Positions 39,262-49,384 of a stretch of 64,000 bases of DNA are shown here, piece after piece. The stretch is from Georhizobium profundi. Lineage in GTDB: Bacteria; Pseudomonadota; Alphaproteobacteria; Rhizobiales; Rhizobiaceae. The stretch covers positions 2,380,001 to 2,444,000 of the forward strand of contig NZ_CP032509.1 in assembly GCF_003952725.1 (NCBI RefSeq), given 5' to 3'. The notes below the pieces were generated by a model that saw only the letters and a list, made by a program, of their open reading frames with translations, was not told the DNA's origin and did no database searches. The position numbers were made by a program, and so were the translations under genes. The first letter of the stretch is position 1. Each line of letters begins with the position of its first letter.

Positions 39262-41250
39262 ATGGCCGAAGCCATTGCACTGACCTTCCCCGACAATTCG
39301 ATCCGCAATTTCGATGCCGGCACCACGGGCCGGGAGGTGGCGGAGTCCATCTCCAAGTCGCTGGCCAAGAAGGCAGTGGCGATCACCATCGACGGCGATC
39401 TGCGTGATCTTTCCGATCCGGTCGAACCCGGCGCCATCGAGATCGTGACGCGCGAGCATCCGCGCGCGCTGGAACTCATTCGCCATGACGCGGCCCATGT
39501 GATGGCCGAGGCCGTGCAGGAGCTCTGGCCCGGCACGCAGGTGACGATCGGCCCGGTCATCGAGAACGGCTTCTATTACGACTTTGCGCGCTCCGAGCCG
39601 TTCACGCCGGACGATCTGCCCGTCATCGAAAAGAAGATGCGCGAGATCATCGGGCGCAACAACGCGTTCACCAAGGAGATCTGGTCGCGCGAGAAGGCCA
39701 AGCAGGTCTTCAGCGAAAAGGGCGAGGCTTACAAGGTCGAGCTGGTCGACGCGATCCCCGAGGGTCAGGATCTCAAGATCTATGCCCAGGGCGAGTGGTT
39801 CGATCTCTGCCGCGGCCCGCATATGGCCTCGACCGGCCAGATCGGCGGGGCCTTCAAGCTGATGAAGGTGGCCGGTGCCTATTGGCGCGGCGACAGCAAC
39901 AACCCGATGCTGACGCGCATCTACGGCACCGCCTGGGCGGAGCAGAAGGATCTCGACGCCTATCTGCACATGCTGGCCGAGGCGGAGAAGCGCGATCACC
40001 GCCGGCTTGGTCGTGAGATGGATCTCTTCCATTTCCAGGAAGAGGGGCCGGGCGTCGTGTTCTGGCACGCGAAGGGCTGGCGGATGTTCCAGTCGCTCGT
40101 CTCCTACATGCGCCGCCGCCTCGACCTCGAAGGGTACGAAGAGGTCAACGCGCCGCAGGTGCTCGACAAATCGCTCTGGGAAACCTCCGGCCATTGGGGC
40201 TGGTATCGCGACAATATGTTCAAGGTAACGGTCGCCGGCGACGAGACCGAGGACGAGCGTGTATTCGCCCTGAAGCCGATGAACTGCCCCGGCCACGTGC
40301 AGATTTTCAAGCACGGCCTGAAGTCCTACCGCGAGCTGCCCGTGAAGCTCGCCGAATTCGGCAATGTGCATCGCTACGAGCCATCCGGTTCGCTGCACGG
40401 CCTGATGCGCGTGCGCGGGTTCACGCAGGACGACGCGCACGTGTTCTGCACCGACGAGCAACTGGCATCGGAATGCCTGCGCATCAACGCGCTCATCCTC
40501 TCGACCTATGCCGATTTCGGTTTCGACGAGATCACGGTGAAGCTGTCCACCCGTCCGGAAAAGCGCGTAGGCGACGATGCGCTTTGGGACCGTGCCGAAA
40601 GCGTGATGGCCGAGGTGCTGAAGACCATCGAGGCGCAGTCTGGCGGCCGCATCAAGACGGACATCCTGCCGGGCGAGGGTGCGTTCTACGGACCGAAGTT
40701 CGAGTACACGCTGAAAGACGCGATCGGCCGTGAATGGCAGTGCGGCACGACGCAGGTCGACTTCAACCTGCCGGAGCGGTTCGGCGCCTTCTACATCGAT
40801 CGCGACAGCGAGAAGCGCCAGCCTGTCATGATCCACCGAGCGATCTGCGGCTCGATGGAGCGGTTCCTCGGCATTCTCATCGAGAACTTTGCCGGGCACA
40901 TGCCGCTCTGGATCGCGCCGCTGCAGGTGGTGGTGGCAAGCATCACCTCGGATGCGAACGATTATGCTGAAGAGGTTGCCCGCGAGTTGAAGGCGGCCGG
41001 TCTCGTCGTGAAGACCGATACGCGCAACGAGAAGATCAACTACAAGGTCCGCGAGCATTCCGTCACCAAGGTGCCGGTGATCGTCGTGTGCGGCAATCGC
41101 GAGGCGGAAGAGCGGTCGGTCAACATTCGCCGCCTCGGCAGCCGGGATCAGACGGCGATGTCGCTTGCCGATGCCATTGCCGTGCTGAAGGACGAGGCAA
41201 CGCCACCGGACCTCAAGCGCCGTGCGGAGCGCCAGCAGTCGGCCAGTTAA
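39262..41250 (+). CDS. thrS: Threonyl-tRNA synthetase
   Basis: 662 residues from the ATG at 39262 with AAGAGGA upstream; the frame opens at 39166 but the extension has no family match. An N-terminal TGS domain, the editing domain with [19 protein letters not shown], and the class II catalytic core with [16 protein letters not shown]-like [15 protein letters not shown] and [11 protein letters not shown] are followed by the anticodon-binding domain. Complete and typical. Confidence 0.97.
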   Translation: MAEAIALTFPDNSIRNFDAGTTGREVAESISKSLAKKAVAITIDGDLRDLSDPVEPGAIEIVTREHPRALELIRHDAAHVMAEAVQELWPGTQVTIGPVIENGFYYDFARSEPFTPDDLPVIEKKMREIIGRNNAFTKEIWSREKAKQVFSEKGEAYKVELVDAIPEGQDLKIYAQGEWFDLCRGPHMASTGQIGGAFKLMKVAGAYWRGDSNNPMLTRIYGTAWAEQKDLDAYLHMLAEAEKRDHRRLGREMDLFHFQEEGPGVVFWHAKGWRMFQSLVSYMRRRLDLEGYEEVNAPQVLDKSLWETSGHWGWYRDNMFKVTVAGDETEDERVFALKPMNCPGHVQIFKHGLKSYRELPVKLAEFGNVHRYEPSGSLHGLMRVRGFTQDDAHVFCTDEQLASECLRINALILSTYADFGFDEITVKLSTRPEKRVGDDALWDRAESVMAEVLKTIEAQSGGRIKTDILPGEGAFYGPKFEYTLKDAIGREWQCGTTQVDFNLPERFGAFYIDRDSEKRQPVMIHRAICGSMERFLGILIENFAGHMPLWIAPLQVVVASITSDANDYAEEVARELKAAGLVVKTDTRNEKINYKVREHSVTKVPVIVVCGNREAEERSVNIRRLGSRDQTAMSLADAIAVLKDEATPPDLKRRAERQQSAS

Positions 41251-41280
41251 GTCGATCGAGGATAGATGCGGAAACGATAG

Positions 41281-41303
41281 AGGGGCCTTCGCGGCCCCTT
41301 TAT
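41281..41303. terminator. Intrinsic terminator between thrS and the convergent gene
   Basis: AGGGGCC (41281-41287) and GGCCCCT (41293-41299) form a 7-bp stem with the stable TTCGC-type loop, followed by TTTATT. It overlaps the stop codon of the convergent gene. Confidence 0.7.
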
Positions 41304-42271
41304 TCTGCCATCAACACTTCGACGTCGGTGTTGCGGCCGGCCTCGACCTTGAAGTCGCGCTGGAACACGCGCTCCTTGTTGCGGGCTATGGCGGTGTAAT
41401 CACCTTCAGCGAGAATGATCGTGGAGAACGCGCCGACGCTCTCGCCGATCGGGTCGCCCGACGCGGTGAGGATCGACCAGGCCGTGTCGGCAATCGCCTC
41501 GCCGCCGGGCTCGGAGACGAGCTTCAGCGTCAACTCGGCAGCACGGTGCTCGATGGTGGCTTCCGTGAGCTTGCCGGCTTCGATGTGGATGTCGGAGCGG
41601 ATGCTGGCGTTGTGCGCACCGTAGTCGGAGACAACGTGGTAGGTGCCCGCATTCAGCCGGATTACCGTATCGGGCCGTACATCGGCGACGATCAGCCCGC
41701 GCTCGCCTTCGAGATCGGGCGTTGCGGTGTAGATGGAGAAGGTCAGGTCTTCTGGCGGAATGCGCATGTCTTCGCCGGACAGCGCGTTGAGCACGAGGCC
41801 GCCGGCGTTGAGCGTCAGCGACTGTGGCGGCACCGGGCCGCTCGCCGGCACCGTGAGACGCTTGGAAACCGCTGCACGGCCGAAGGCCACATGCAGGAAA
41901 TAATCACCGGGCGGGAACGCGAATTCAGCATTGCCGCCTTCGGAGCTGGCGATCAACGGCAGCTTGCCGTCGCGGCCGGGCACCGAATCGAAGACACGCC
42001 AGACGAGGCCATCGCTGATCGTCTCACCGCCTTCGACCAGCCGCGCGTCGAGCGACACCGACCGGAAATCGGTCGCCATCGCGCCATCGGGCACTGTCGG
42101 GGCGTATTGATTGAGCCCGGGAAGCTCGATTGCCGGCATCTCCGGATCGATCTCGCCAAAGGCGCTTTGCGCGGATGCGGAGGAGGTCATGGCGAAAGCG
42201 GCGCACGCCAGAATGACGGCCCGGCGGTTGCATGCGTGATAGGGCATCAATGGCATCGTCACTGTTGACAA
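41300..42271 (-). CDS. Secreted protein of unknown function with beta-rich repeats
   Basis: 323 residues with a signal peptide (AVILACAAFAMTSSASA). The mature part has recurring segments of the type G-x-Y-x(2)-hydrophobic (FPPGDYFLHVAFG, LNAGTYHVVSDYG, LAEGDYTAIARN), like carboxypeptidase-regulatory/Cna-B beta-sandwiches. A conserved hypothetical in Rhizobiales as far as I can tell. Periplasmic; function unknown. ATGs at residues 6 and 9 are alternative starts. Confidence 0.8.
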   Translation of the reverse strand: MSTVTMPLMPYHACNRRAVILACAAFAMTSSASAQSAFGEIDPEMPAIELPGLNQYAPTVPDGAMATDFRSVSLDARLVEGGETISDGLVWRVFDSVPGRDGKLPLIASSEGGNAEFAFPPGDYFLHVAFGRAAVSKRLTVPASGPVPPQSLTLNAGGLVLNALSGEDMRIPPEDLTFSIYTATPDLEGERGLIVADVRPDTVIRLNAGTYHVVSDYGAHNASIRSDIHIEAGKLTEATIEHRAAELTLKLVSEPGGEAIADTAWSILTASGDPIGESVGAFSTIILAEGDYTAIARNKERVFQRDFKVEAGRNTDVEVLMAE

Positions 42272-42360
42272 GCTTCTAGACAGGCGCCACTTGAACCGAA
42301 AAGCTTAGGCAATTTCAAGGCCTGCTCATATTTCCCCCAATTTGCGAGAGGTTTCACGCA

Positions 42361-42951
42361 ATGCAGGAGCATGCACTCAACGCGCGCCCGGATCTGAAAT
42401 CCTATCTCAATACAAGGCGTTCGGTGCCTGCACTGCAGATGAGTGAGCCCGGCCCCGACAGGTCGCAGATCAACGAAATGCTGAGGCTGGCGACACGGGT
42501 GCCCGACCATGGGAAGCTCGCGCCTTGGCGCTTCGTCGTAATTGCAGGCGAATCGCGCACGCGAATCGGGGTCGAACTCGCGCGGATCGCGACCGAGCGA
42601 CGGGGCGATCTTTCGGAAAAGGAAGTGGAGATCGAGCGCGAACGGCTGGCGCGCGCGCCGGTCGTCATCGCCGTCATCAGCACGGCGGGCGAGCACCCGA
42701 AGATCCCGCTTTGGGAGCAGCAGCTTTCCGCCGGTGCGGTCTGCCTCAACCTGTTCATGGCGGCCAACGCCCTCGGCTTTGCCGCGAACTGGCTGACCGA
42801 ATGGTATGCCTATGATGCGGCGACCCGGCCGCTTTTCGGCCTCAAGGATGGCGAGCAGATCGCCGGCTTTCTCCATATCGGCAGCAGCGAAATGACGCCG
42901 CCCGACCGTCCGCGTCCCGACGTGGATGCGCTGACCACATTCCTGGATTGA
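42361..42951 (+). CDS. Nitroreductase family protein
   Basis: 196 residues. FMN-binding signatures TRRSVPALQ and ATRVPDHGKLAPWRF at the N-terminus and the dimer region CLNLFMAANALGFAANWLTEW are typical of small YdjA-like nitroreductases, which use FMN and NAD(P)H. The natural substrate is unknown. Separated by 3 bases from the flavin reductase gene, so probably one operon. Confidence 0.92.
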   Translation: MQEHALNARPDLKSYLNTRRSVPALQMSEPGPDRSQINEMLRLATRVPDHGKLAPWRFVVIAGESRTRIGVELARIATERRGDLSEKEVEIERERLARAPVVIAVISTAGEHPKIPLWEQQLSAGAVCLNLFMAANALGFAANWLTEWYAYDAATRPLFGLKDGEQIAGFLHIGSSEMTPPDRPRPDVDALTTFLD

Positions 42952-42954
42952 TCG

Positions 42955-43575
42955 ATGTTCTATACGACCGACACCAATCGGCATGGGCTTGCCCATGATC
43001 CGTACAAAGCCATCATTTCGCCCCGGCCGATCGGCTGGATCGGGACGAAGTCGAAGGATGGCGCGCTCAACCTTGCGCCTTACTCCTTCTTCAATGCGGT
43101 CTCGGATCGTCCGAAGCTCCTGATGTTTTCGTCTGCCGGCTACAAGCACAGCGCGCGCAACGCGGAAGAGACCGGTGTGTTCACCACCAATCTGGTTGGT
43201 CGGGCGCTGACCGAGCAGATGAACATGAGTTCGGTGGATGCGCCGGATGGCGTCGACGAATTCGAGCTGTCGGGGCTGACGGCGAAGGCCGGCGAGCTGG
43301 TCGACGCGCCTTATGTGGATGAGGCCTATGCGGTTCTCGAATGCCGCACCACCGATGTCTTCCGCCCGAAGGGCCTCGACGGGCAGCCGTCGGAAAACTG
43401 GATGGTGCTGGGGCAGGTCGTCGGGATCCGCATCCGCGACGAGGCGATCCGCAACGGACGGCTCGACATGGCGCTCGTCGCGCCGCTCGCGCGGCTCGGC
43501 TACATGGACTATTGCGATGGCGGCGACACGTTCGAGCTGTTCCGCCCGGAATGGGAAGCCGTCAAGCGCGCCTGA
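42955..43575 (+). CDS. Flavin reductase-like (FMN-binding split barrel) protein
   Basis: 206 residues. The N-terminal KAIISPRPIGWIGTKSKDGALNLAPYSFFNAVSD, seen as SPRPIGWIGT then NLAPYSFFNAVS, is the FMN-binding signature of the flavin reductase/DIM6 family. Likely reduces flavin or uses FMN for an unknown small molecule; pairing with the nitroreductase suggests a shared flavin role, which is inference. Confidence 0.9.
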   Translation: MFYTTDTNRHGLAHDPYKAIISPRPIGWIGTKSKDGALNLAPYSFFNAVSDRPKLLMFSSAGYKHSARNAEETGVFTTNLVGRALTEQMNMSSVDAPDGVDEFELSGLTAKAGELVDAPYVDEAYAVLECRTTDVFRPKGLDGQPSENWMVLGQVVGIRIRDEAIRNGRLDMALVAPLARLGYMDYCDGGDTFELFRPEWEAVKRA

Positions 43576-43588
43576 ACGTGCGGAAGCG

Positions 43589-44476
43589 TCAAGCGTTCAA
43601 GCCGGCGGCCGCAGCCCGCTTCAGGATGCGTTCGGCCTGCCGCAGATGCGGCCGGTCGATCATCTGTCCTTCGAGGCTCATGACGCCCGCATCCTCACCG
43701 GCGCCCTCGAAGAGTTCCACGATGCGCCGCGCGCGGTGAACCGCCTCAGAGCTTGGCGTGAAGACGCGGTTGATCACCTCGACCTGTGCGGGATGGATGG
43801 CGAGCTTGCCTGAAAAACCATCGCGCTCGGCGGCGAGGCATTCGCGTTCGAGTCCCTCCATGTCGCGAAAATCGGTGAAGACCGTGTCGATCGCCATGAT
43901 CTGCGCAGCCGCGGCTGCAAGCAATGTCATGGAGCGCGCGAGACGGAAAACGTCGGTATAGTGGCCATCATCGCCGCGGTTGCGTGCGGCACCGAGATCG
44001 GCCGCCAGATCCTCGCCGCCCCAGGACAGTGCCTCGAGCCGCGCAGATGCGCTGCGGTAGCCATTCAAATTGAGCACGCCGGCGGCTGTTTCGGCTGCCA
44101 GCGCGTGGATGCGCAGCTGGCCTTCCGGAATGTCGTTTTCGGCTTCCCGAACGGCGATGAGTGCCGAGAGGTGCTGGATGGCCGCAGGGCCTTCGGCCTT
44201 GGGCAGGAGAATGCCGTCGGGCTTCGCGCCGACGACGGCATCGAGATCTGCCTCGGCGTGGCCGCTATCGAGCGCGTTGATGCGCACGATGAGCTTTGGC
44301 TGGCCTTCGCCGCGCTCGGCACCGGCGAGAAACGCGGCAGCCATTGCGCGGGCCTCGATCTTGCGGCGCGGCGATACGCTGTCCTCCAGGTCGATCAGGA
44401 GGCAATCCGCGCCGGAGGAGGGCGCCTTTTCCAGCTTTCGATCGGAATCACCCGGCACGAACAGATAGGACCGCAT
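43589..44476 (-). CDS. HpcH/HpaI-family CoA ester lyase (CitE-like)
   Basis: 295 residues. RSYLFVPGDSDRKLEKA at the N-terminus, DLEDSVSP for metal and CoA contacts, RINALDS with the catalytic-site Arg, and a C-terminal GKLAIHPAQVEVINRVF place it with stand-alone CitE-like lyases, which cleave malyl-CoA, methylmalyl-CoA or citramalyl-CoA. No citrate lyase alpha or gamma subunits are present, so it is not citrate lyase. Confidence 0.9.
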   Translation of the reverse strand: MRSYLFVPGDSDRKLEKAPSSGADCLLIDLEDSVSPRRKIEARAMAAAFLAGAERGEGQPKLIVRINALDSGHAEADLDAVVGAKPDGILLPKAEGPAAIQHLSALIAVREAENDIPEGQLRIHALAAETAAGVLNLNGYRSASARLEALSWGGEDLAADLGAARNRGDDGHYTDVFRLARSMTLLAAAAAQIMAIDTVFTDFRDMEGLERECLAAERDGFSGKLAIHPAQVEVINRVFTPSSEAVHRARRIVELFEGAGEDAGVMSLEGQMIDRPHLRQAERILKRAAAAGLNA

Positions 44477-44666
44477 CTTCTATTTCCTCCCAGTATCGAT
44501 CGAGGTGCTGCTCTTACGCACCGCGCTCGTCCTAACTGCTTTGTCCGCCTGGGAAAAGCGTAGGTCACCCGGCTGTTCGACGAAAACATGGTGAACCAAA
44601 CGTAAACCTTTGGCGCCTAGCCTTGTCTCCACTGGGAATCGCATCGTCTTTGGGTTGGGGCCATCC

Positions 44667-45809
44667 ATGATCATCGCCGCATTTCTCCGCTGGACCGAAA
44701 CGGCGCCGGCTGCCGATCGGGCGAAGGCGGCGGGTTCGCTGGCGCGGGCTTTCGTCGAGCGCACACTTGCCGCCGACGACCGTCAGGCGGCCGAGGTGGC
44801 GCTGACCTATCTGCTGGACGATCCGTCTCCCAAGGTGCGGCTCGCGATTGCTGATGTCATGGCGCAATCGACCGAAGCGCCGCGGGCGATCGTCCACGCA
44901 TTGTCGCGCGACCAGATCGAGGTGGCGGGCCGAATCGTGGCGTTCTCGCCGCTGCTCAGCGATGCCGATCTCGTCGACCTCGTCGGCGAGGATGTGGAGG
45001 ATCTGCAGCGCCTCGTCGCCTTGCGGACGGGTCTCTCCCGTTCCGTAGCTGCTGCAATCGCCGAGGTCGCCGGTGCGGAGCCGATCTGTGATCTCCTTCA
45101 GAATCGTTCGGCCGCCATCGCGCCGTTTTCGCTTCGCCGCATTGCCGAGCGGTTTTCAGCCGATACCGCCGTACGGGCTTTGCTCGTGGAACGGGACGAT
45201 CTTCCGGCCGATGTTCGCCATCGGTTGATGGGCGCTGTCGCAACCGCGCTCTCGCAGTTCGATCTCGTGCGCAACGTGATTGGCGAGCGGCGGGCCGAGC
45301 GCGTGGTGACGGAGACGCAGATGCAGGCGACGCTGACGCTTGCTGGCGACGGCAACACCGCTGCCTTGCCCGGTCTGGCCGAGCATCTGCGCGCTGAGGG
45401 GCGCCTTACGCCCGCATTGCTGATGCATGCACTGGCCAGCGGCAAGCTCGATTTCTTCGTGGCCGCCGTGGTTGCGATTTCCGGACAACCCGAAGCCCGG
45501 GTGCGCGCCATCGTCGTCGATGGGCGCGTGCCGGCCATCCGCGCGCTCTATGGTGCAATCGGCCTGCCGGGGCGCCTGTTGACGGTCTTTATCTCTGCAA
45601 CGCTCGTCTGGCGCGACGCCTCGAGCAGAGGCAGGATCGCGACGCCATCGCATCTCGCCCGCACATTGATCGAGTTGCATCAGCGCGACGCGGCCGAGCA
45701 TCCGGAAGTGGCGGAGCTTCTGACGCTCGTCGAGAAGCTCAATCTCGCCCATCGCCGCCAATGTGCGCGCGCGGACGCGCTTGCGCTCGCAAGCGTTCGC
45801 GCGGCCTGA
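44667..45809 (+). CDS. DUF2336 helical-repeat protein
   Basis: 380 residues from the ATG at 44667. All-helical, with repeated segments such as LLDDPSPKVRLAIADVMAQ and LRRIAERFS resembling HEAT repeats; it matches the DUF2336 pattern of alphaproteobacteria, first noted for Caulobacter proteins. No catalytic motif. Cytoplasmic; function unknown. It ends one base before the convergent parE stop. Confidence 0.85.
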   Translation: MIIAAFLRWTETAPAADRAKAAGSLARAFVERTLAADDRQAAEVALTYLLDDPSPKVRLAIADVMAQSTEAPRAIVHALSRDQIEVAGRIVAFSPLLSDADLVDLVGEDVEDLQRLVALRTGLSRSVAAAIAEVAGAEPICDLLQNRSAAIAPFSLRRIAERFSADTAVRALLVERDDLPADVRHRLMGAVATALSQFDLVRNVIGERRAERVVTETQMQATLTLAGDGNTAALPGLAEHLRAEGRLTPALLMHALASGKLDFFVAAVVAISGQPEARVRAIVVDGRVPAIRALYGAIGLPGRLLTVFISATLVWRDASSRGRIATPSHLARTLIELHQRDAAEHPEVAELLTLVEKLNLAHRRQCARADALALASVRAA

Positions 45810-47867
45810 TCAGATATCCAGATTCTCGGCGAAGGCCGCGCGTTCCTGGATAAAGCGGAAGCGTGCCTCCGGCTTGGTGCCCATCAGGTCGTCGATCGCG
45901 ATCGCGGTACCTTCCAGATCCTCGGCATCGATGGAGACGCGCAGCAGCGTCCGCTTCGCGGGATCCATGGTGGTTTCCTTCAACTGCGCCGGCAGCATTT
46001 CGCCGAGGCCCTTGAAGCGGCCGATCTCGACCTTGCCGCGGCCCTTGAACTCTGTTTCGAGCAGTTCAACCCGATGCGCGTCGTCGCGGGCATAGAGCGT
46101 GCGCGATCCCTGCGTCATGCGATAGAGCGGCGGGATGGCCAGATAGAGGTGACCGTTGTCCACCAGGCCGCGCATCTCCTGATAAAAGAATGTGATGAGC
46201 AGCGACGCGATGTGCGCGCCGTCGACATCGGCGTCGGTCATGATGATCACGCGGTCGTAGCGCAGATCGTCGTCACGATACTTGGCTCGCGTGCCGCAGC
46301 CGAGCGCCTGGATGAGATCGCCGATCTGCTGGTTTGCCGTGAGCTTGTCGCGGCCGGCGCTGGCTACGTTCAAGATCTTGCCGCGGAGTGGCAGGATCGC
46401 CTGCGTCTGCCGGTTGCGCGCCTGCTTGGCAGAACCGCCGGCCGAGTCGCCCTCGACGATGAAGAGTTCAGCGCCTTGCGCCGCCGTTTGCGTGCAATCG
46501 GCGAGCTTGCCGGGCAGGCGCAGCTTCTTCACCGCACTCTTGCGGTTGATTTCCTTTTCCTTGCGCCGGCGCACGCGTTCATCGGCGCGGTCGAGCACCC
46601 AGTCGAGCAGCTTCGCCGCTTCGGCCGGCTGGTCGGCGAGGTAGTGATCGAAGGGATCGCGCAGCGCGTTTTCGACGAGGCGCTGCGCCTCGACTGTGGC
46701 GAGCTTGTCCTTCGTCTGGCCGACGAATTCCGGTTCGCGCACGAAGACCGACAGCATCGCCGCGCCCGAGATCATCACGTCTTCCGTCGAGATGATGGAG
46801 GCGCGCTTGTTGCCGGTGAGCTCCGCATAGGCCTTGAGGCCGCGCGTCAGCGCGATACGCAGGCCGGCCTCATGGGTGCCGCCCTCGGGCGTCGGGATGG
46901 TGTTGCAGTAGGACTGGACGAAGGGATCGCCGCCGAACCAGGTGACGGCCCATTCCACGGTGCCATGGCCGCCGGTCTTGGTCGTCTTGCCGGCAAAGAT
47001 TTCGTTGGTGACGGTGAAATCCTGGCCGAGCGAGGCTTGCAGATAATCTTTCAGACCGCCGGGGAAATGGAAGACGGCCTTTTCCGGAACGTCGGGCTTT
47101 TCGGCCACCAGTTCGGGCGCGCAGGACCAGCGGATTTCGACGCCGCCGAAGAGATACGCCTTGGAGCGCGCCATGCGCATGAGCCGGGCCGGATCGAACC
47201 GCGCGTTCTGGCCGAAGATCTGATGGTCGGGCTTGAAGGAGACGCGCGTGCCGCGACGATTCTGGACTTCGCCCACCTCTTCCAACGGCCCGAGCGTGAC
47301 GCCGCGCGAGAAGCGCTGGCGGTAGAGCTTGCGGTTGCGCGCAACTTCGACCGTCAGTTCTTCAGAAAGCGCGTTGACGACGGAGATGCCGACGCCGTGC
47401 AGGCCGCCCGACGTCTCGTAGACCTTGCTGTCGAACTTGCCGCCCGCATGCAGCGTGGTCATGATCACTTCGAGCGCGGAGCGGTCCTTGAACTTCGGAT
47501 GGGGGTCGACGGGGATGCCGCGTCCGTTGTCGGTGACGGACAACACGCCATCGGCCGACAATTCGACATCGATGAAATTGGCGTGGCCAGCCACGGCCTC
47601 GTCCATGGAGTTGTCGATGACTTCGGCGAAGAGATGGTGGAGCGCCTTTTCGTCGGTGCCGCCGATATACATGCCCGGCCGGCGACGCACCGGCTCCAGG
47701 CCTTCCAGCACTTCGATGTCCGCAGCCGAATAATCGCCTTCACTATCCCGCGGCTTTTGCGCCTTCGGCGCCTGGCGCTGAGGCTCGGCAACAGCTGGCC
47801 GCTTTGCCGGAGCGGCGCCGAGGCCGGCGCTAGGGATTGTTGCGAAAAGATCGTTGCTGTCGTCCAT
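45810..47867 (-). CDS. parE: DNA topoisomerase IV subunit B
   Basis: 685 residues. The GHKL ATPase domain shows EVIDNSMDEAVAGHA, DNGRGIPVD and the GGLHGVGISVVNAL box; the toprim domain shows EGDSAGGSAKQARNR and MTDADVDGAHI. A Q/P-rich N-terminal tail of about 45 residues precedes the ATPase. It decatenates chromosomes with ParC, which is not in the window. PGMYIGGTDEKALHHLFAEV-type motif and length distinguish ParE from GyrB (which is longer). Confidence 0.96.
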   Translation of the reverse strand: MDDSNDLFATIPSAGLGAAPAKRPAVAEPQRQAPKAQKPRDSEGDYSAADIEVLEGLEPVRRRPGMYIGGTDEKALHHLFAEVIDNSMDEAVAGHANFIDVELSADGVLSVTDNGRGIPVDPHPKFKDRSALEVIMTTLHAGGKFDSKVYETSGGLHGVGISVVNALSEELTVEVARNRKLYRQRFSRGVTLGPLEEVGEVQNRRGTRVSFKPDHQIFGQNARFDPARLMRMARSKAYLFGGVEIRWSCAPELVAEKPDVPEKAVFHFPGGLKDYLQASLGQDFTVTNEIFAGKTTKTGGHGTVEWAVTWFGGDPFVQSYCNTIPTPEGGTHEAGLRIALTRGLKAYAELTGNKRASIISTEDVMISGAAMLSVFVREPEFVGQTKDKLATVEAQRLVENALRDPFDHYLADQPAEAAKLLDWVLDRADERVRRRKEKEINRKSAVKKLRLPGKLADCTQTAAQGAELFIVEGDSAGGSAKQARNRQTQAILPLRGKILNVASAGRDKLTANQQIGDLIQALGCGTRAKYRDDDLRYDRVIIMTDADVDGAHIASLLITFFYQEMRGLVDNGHLYLAIPPLYRMTQGSRTLYARDDAHRVELLETEFKGRGKVEIGRFKGLGEMLPAQLKETTMDPAKRTLLRVSIDAEDLEGTAIAIDDLMGTKPEARFRFIQERAAFAENLDI

Positions 47868-48033
47868 GGCTATGCTTCAGTCCCAAGGCGTGAATTGTGG
47901 CCGAATCACCTGCGCAGTGTGACAGATGGCGTTCTGGCAAGCGAGTCGTGTTCCCTTTGTGTTCACGGTCCTGCGCACGGTTGCCCACATGAAAGGATGG
48001 CCAGTGGCGGCACGAATAGGGGATATCGAGCCA

Positions 48034-48951
48034 ATGAGGAAGGGGCGACGCCGGGTCGTGACAATCACGTGGTGGACGATCATGGGACGGGCGGTGCTGA
48101 TATGCCTGATGGCGATGGCTGCGGCGGCTCCCGCCGCGGCGACGGACATAGCGCCGTTCAAGGACGACCTGTTCGCCCATCCTGCGGTGATCGAGGAGAG
48201 TGCGGATGGCGCTTTCCGGCGCTATGACTACCGGGAGATGCGCGACATCAATGGCCGGGACGAGATTCCGGAACGTCGCGCCAAACGCGCCTATGTCGAT
48301 CTTTCGGTCCATCGCGCGGCGCGCGAACGCGTCATCGCAAACGGGGCGGGTCAGGTCACCGTCAACGAGTTCGGCGTGGAAGCCGGCGCACGCTTCGTCG
48401 TCATCTTCGTGCACGGCCGCGACGGCGACCGCAGGCTAGGTTCCGACGACTGGCGCTTCGGTGGCAATTTCAACCGGCTGAAGAACCTCGCGACCCGCAA
48501 TGGCGGCACCTATTACGTGCCGAGCCTTCCAGATTTCGAGGCCGGTGGGCAGGGGGTGATCCGAGCGTTGTTTGCCCATTCGAGGCAGGTCTCGCCGCAA
48601 GCGCCGATCGTGCTGGCTTGTGGCTCGATGGGGAGCGCGCTGTGTCTCGCAGCTGCGCGCGATGGAGCGCTGGCCTCCGAGCTCGGCGGGCTGGTTCTGC
48701 TCGGCGGCGTGCCGGATGGCTCTTTAGCTGATAGCGCGGCAGCGCGTGCCCGGCTGCCGATCGTCTTCGGGCATGGCGAGAACGACCGTGTCTATGACTG
48801 GCGCAATCAACGCGCCGTCTTTGACCGACTTCGTTCAAGTGGCGGCTATCCAGCGCGGTTTCATCTTTTTGCCACCGGCAGCCACGGCACTCCCATCCGC
48901 ATGATCGACTGGCGCGACACGCTGAATTTCGTGCTGGCGAATGGTCGCTGA
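48034..48951 (+). CDS. Exported alpha/beta hydrolase-fold protein
   Basis: 305 residues from the ATG at 48034 (GGGGAT upstream); 48082 is an alternative start. A signal peptide ends near AAAAPAAA. Strand-turn VIFVHGRDGDRR, the nucleophile elbow CGSMGSAL, and a late Asp and SHGTP give a plausible Ser-Asp-His triad. No specific family is recognised. Transcribed divergently from parE. Confidence 0.8.
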   Translation: MRKGRRRVVTITWWTIMGRAVLICLMAMAAAAPAAATDIAPFKDDLFAHPAVIEESADGAFRRYDYREMRDINGRDEIPERRAKRAYVDLSVHRAARERVIANGAGQVTVNEFGVEAGARFVVIFVHGRDGDRRLGSDDWRFGGNFNRLKNLATRNGGTYYVPSLPDFEAGGQGVIRALFAHSRQVSPQAPIVLACGSMGSALCLAAARDGALASELGGLVLLGGVPDGSLADSAAARARLPIVFGHGENDRVYDWRNQRAVFDRLRSSGGYPARFHLFATGSHGTPIRMIDWRDTLNFVLANGR

Positions 48952-48973
48952 TGCAACCGTCATCAGAAGTTTG

Positions 48974-48998
48974 GGAACCCTAAGCGACGACGCGGGTT
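48974..48998 (+). promoter_or_regulatory. Candidate EcfG-type general-stress promoter
   Basis: GGAAC at 48974-48978 is followed after 16 bases by GGTT (48995-48998), close to the EcfG consensus GGAAC-N16/17-CGTT of Alphaproteobacteria. It lies 34 bases upstream of the small lipoprotein gene, a gene type often stress-induced. One mismatch in the -10; prediction only. Confidence 0.4.
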
Positions 48999-49031
48999 AC
49001 GTTAACGATCGCTTTAATAGGAGAATTTCCC

Positions 49032-49241
49032 ATGATGAAGAAAATTGCCACGCTTTCGGTTGTCGCTGTCGCCACGCTCGGCGCAGCCGGTTGCACGACC
49101 GGCCAGAAGACCGTAGGCGGCGCCGTTGTGGGCGGTGCTGGCGGAGCCGTGGTCGGTAACGCGATTGCCGGTACGGGCGGCGCCATTGTCGGCGGTGTCG
49201 GCGGTGCGGTCGCAGGCGGCGCAGTCGGTCGCAACCTCTAA
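49032..49241 (+). CDS. Small glycine-zipper lipoprotein
   Basis: 69 residues. A lipoprotein signal with lipobox LGAAGC places the lipid on Cys21. The mature part is almost entirely glycine-zipper (repeats of the type VGGxxGGAVxGN), like OsmB/SmpA-related envelope lipoproteins. TAGGAGAA is a strong ribosome site. Likely an outer-membrane stress protein; exact function unknown. Confidence 0.88.
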   Translation: MMKKIATLSVVAVATLGAAGCTTGQKTVGGAVVGGAGGAVVGNAIAGTGGAIVGGVGGAVAGGAVGRNL

Positions 49242-49258
49242 GATCGACACCAATTTCT

Positions 49259-49302
49259 GCCGCGTCCCGAGCGAGACGAAAAGTCCTCGTTCCGGACGCG
49301 GC
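49259..49302 (+). terminator. Possible terminator after the lipoprotein gene
   Basis: GCCGCGTCC (49259-49267) pairs with GGACGCGGC (49294-49302) across a 26-base loop; a TTTTT run follows 11 bases later. The loop is long, so this is a weak call. Confidence 0.4.
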
Positions 49303-49384
49303 AAACTGCATTTTTGCGGTTGACCCCCGGCAGGCGCCTGCCTATGTTCCGCGCCAATTCCACGGGGCATCACCGCCCCGGCGG

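Noticed and set aside
39121..41058. 645-codon minus-strand frame over thrS
   Set aside because: Antisense shadow of thrS; no recognised motif and no ribosome site.
46074..48227. 717-codon plus-strand frame over parE
   Set aside because: Antisense shadow of parE, running through its catalytic domains; no family similarity.
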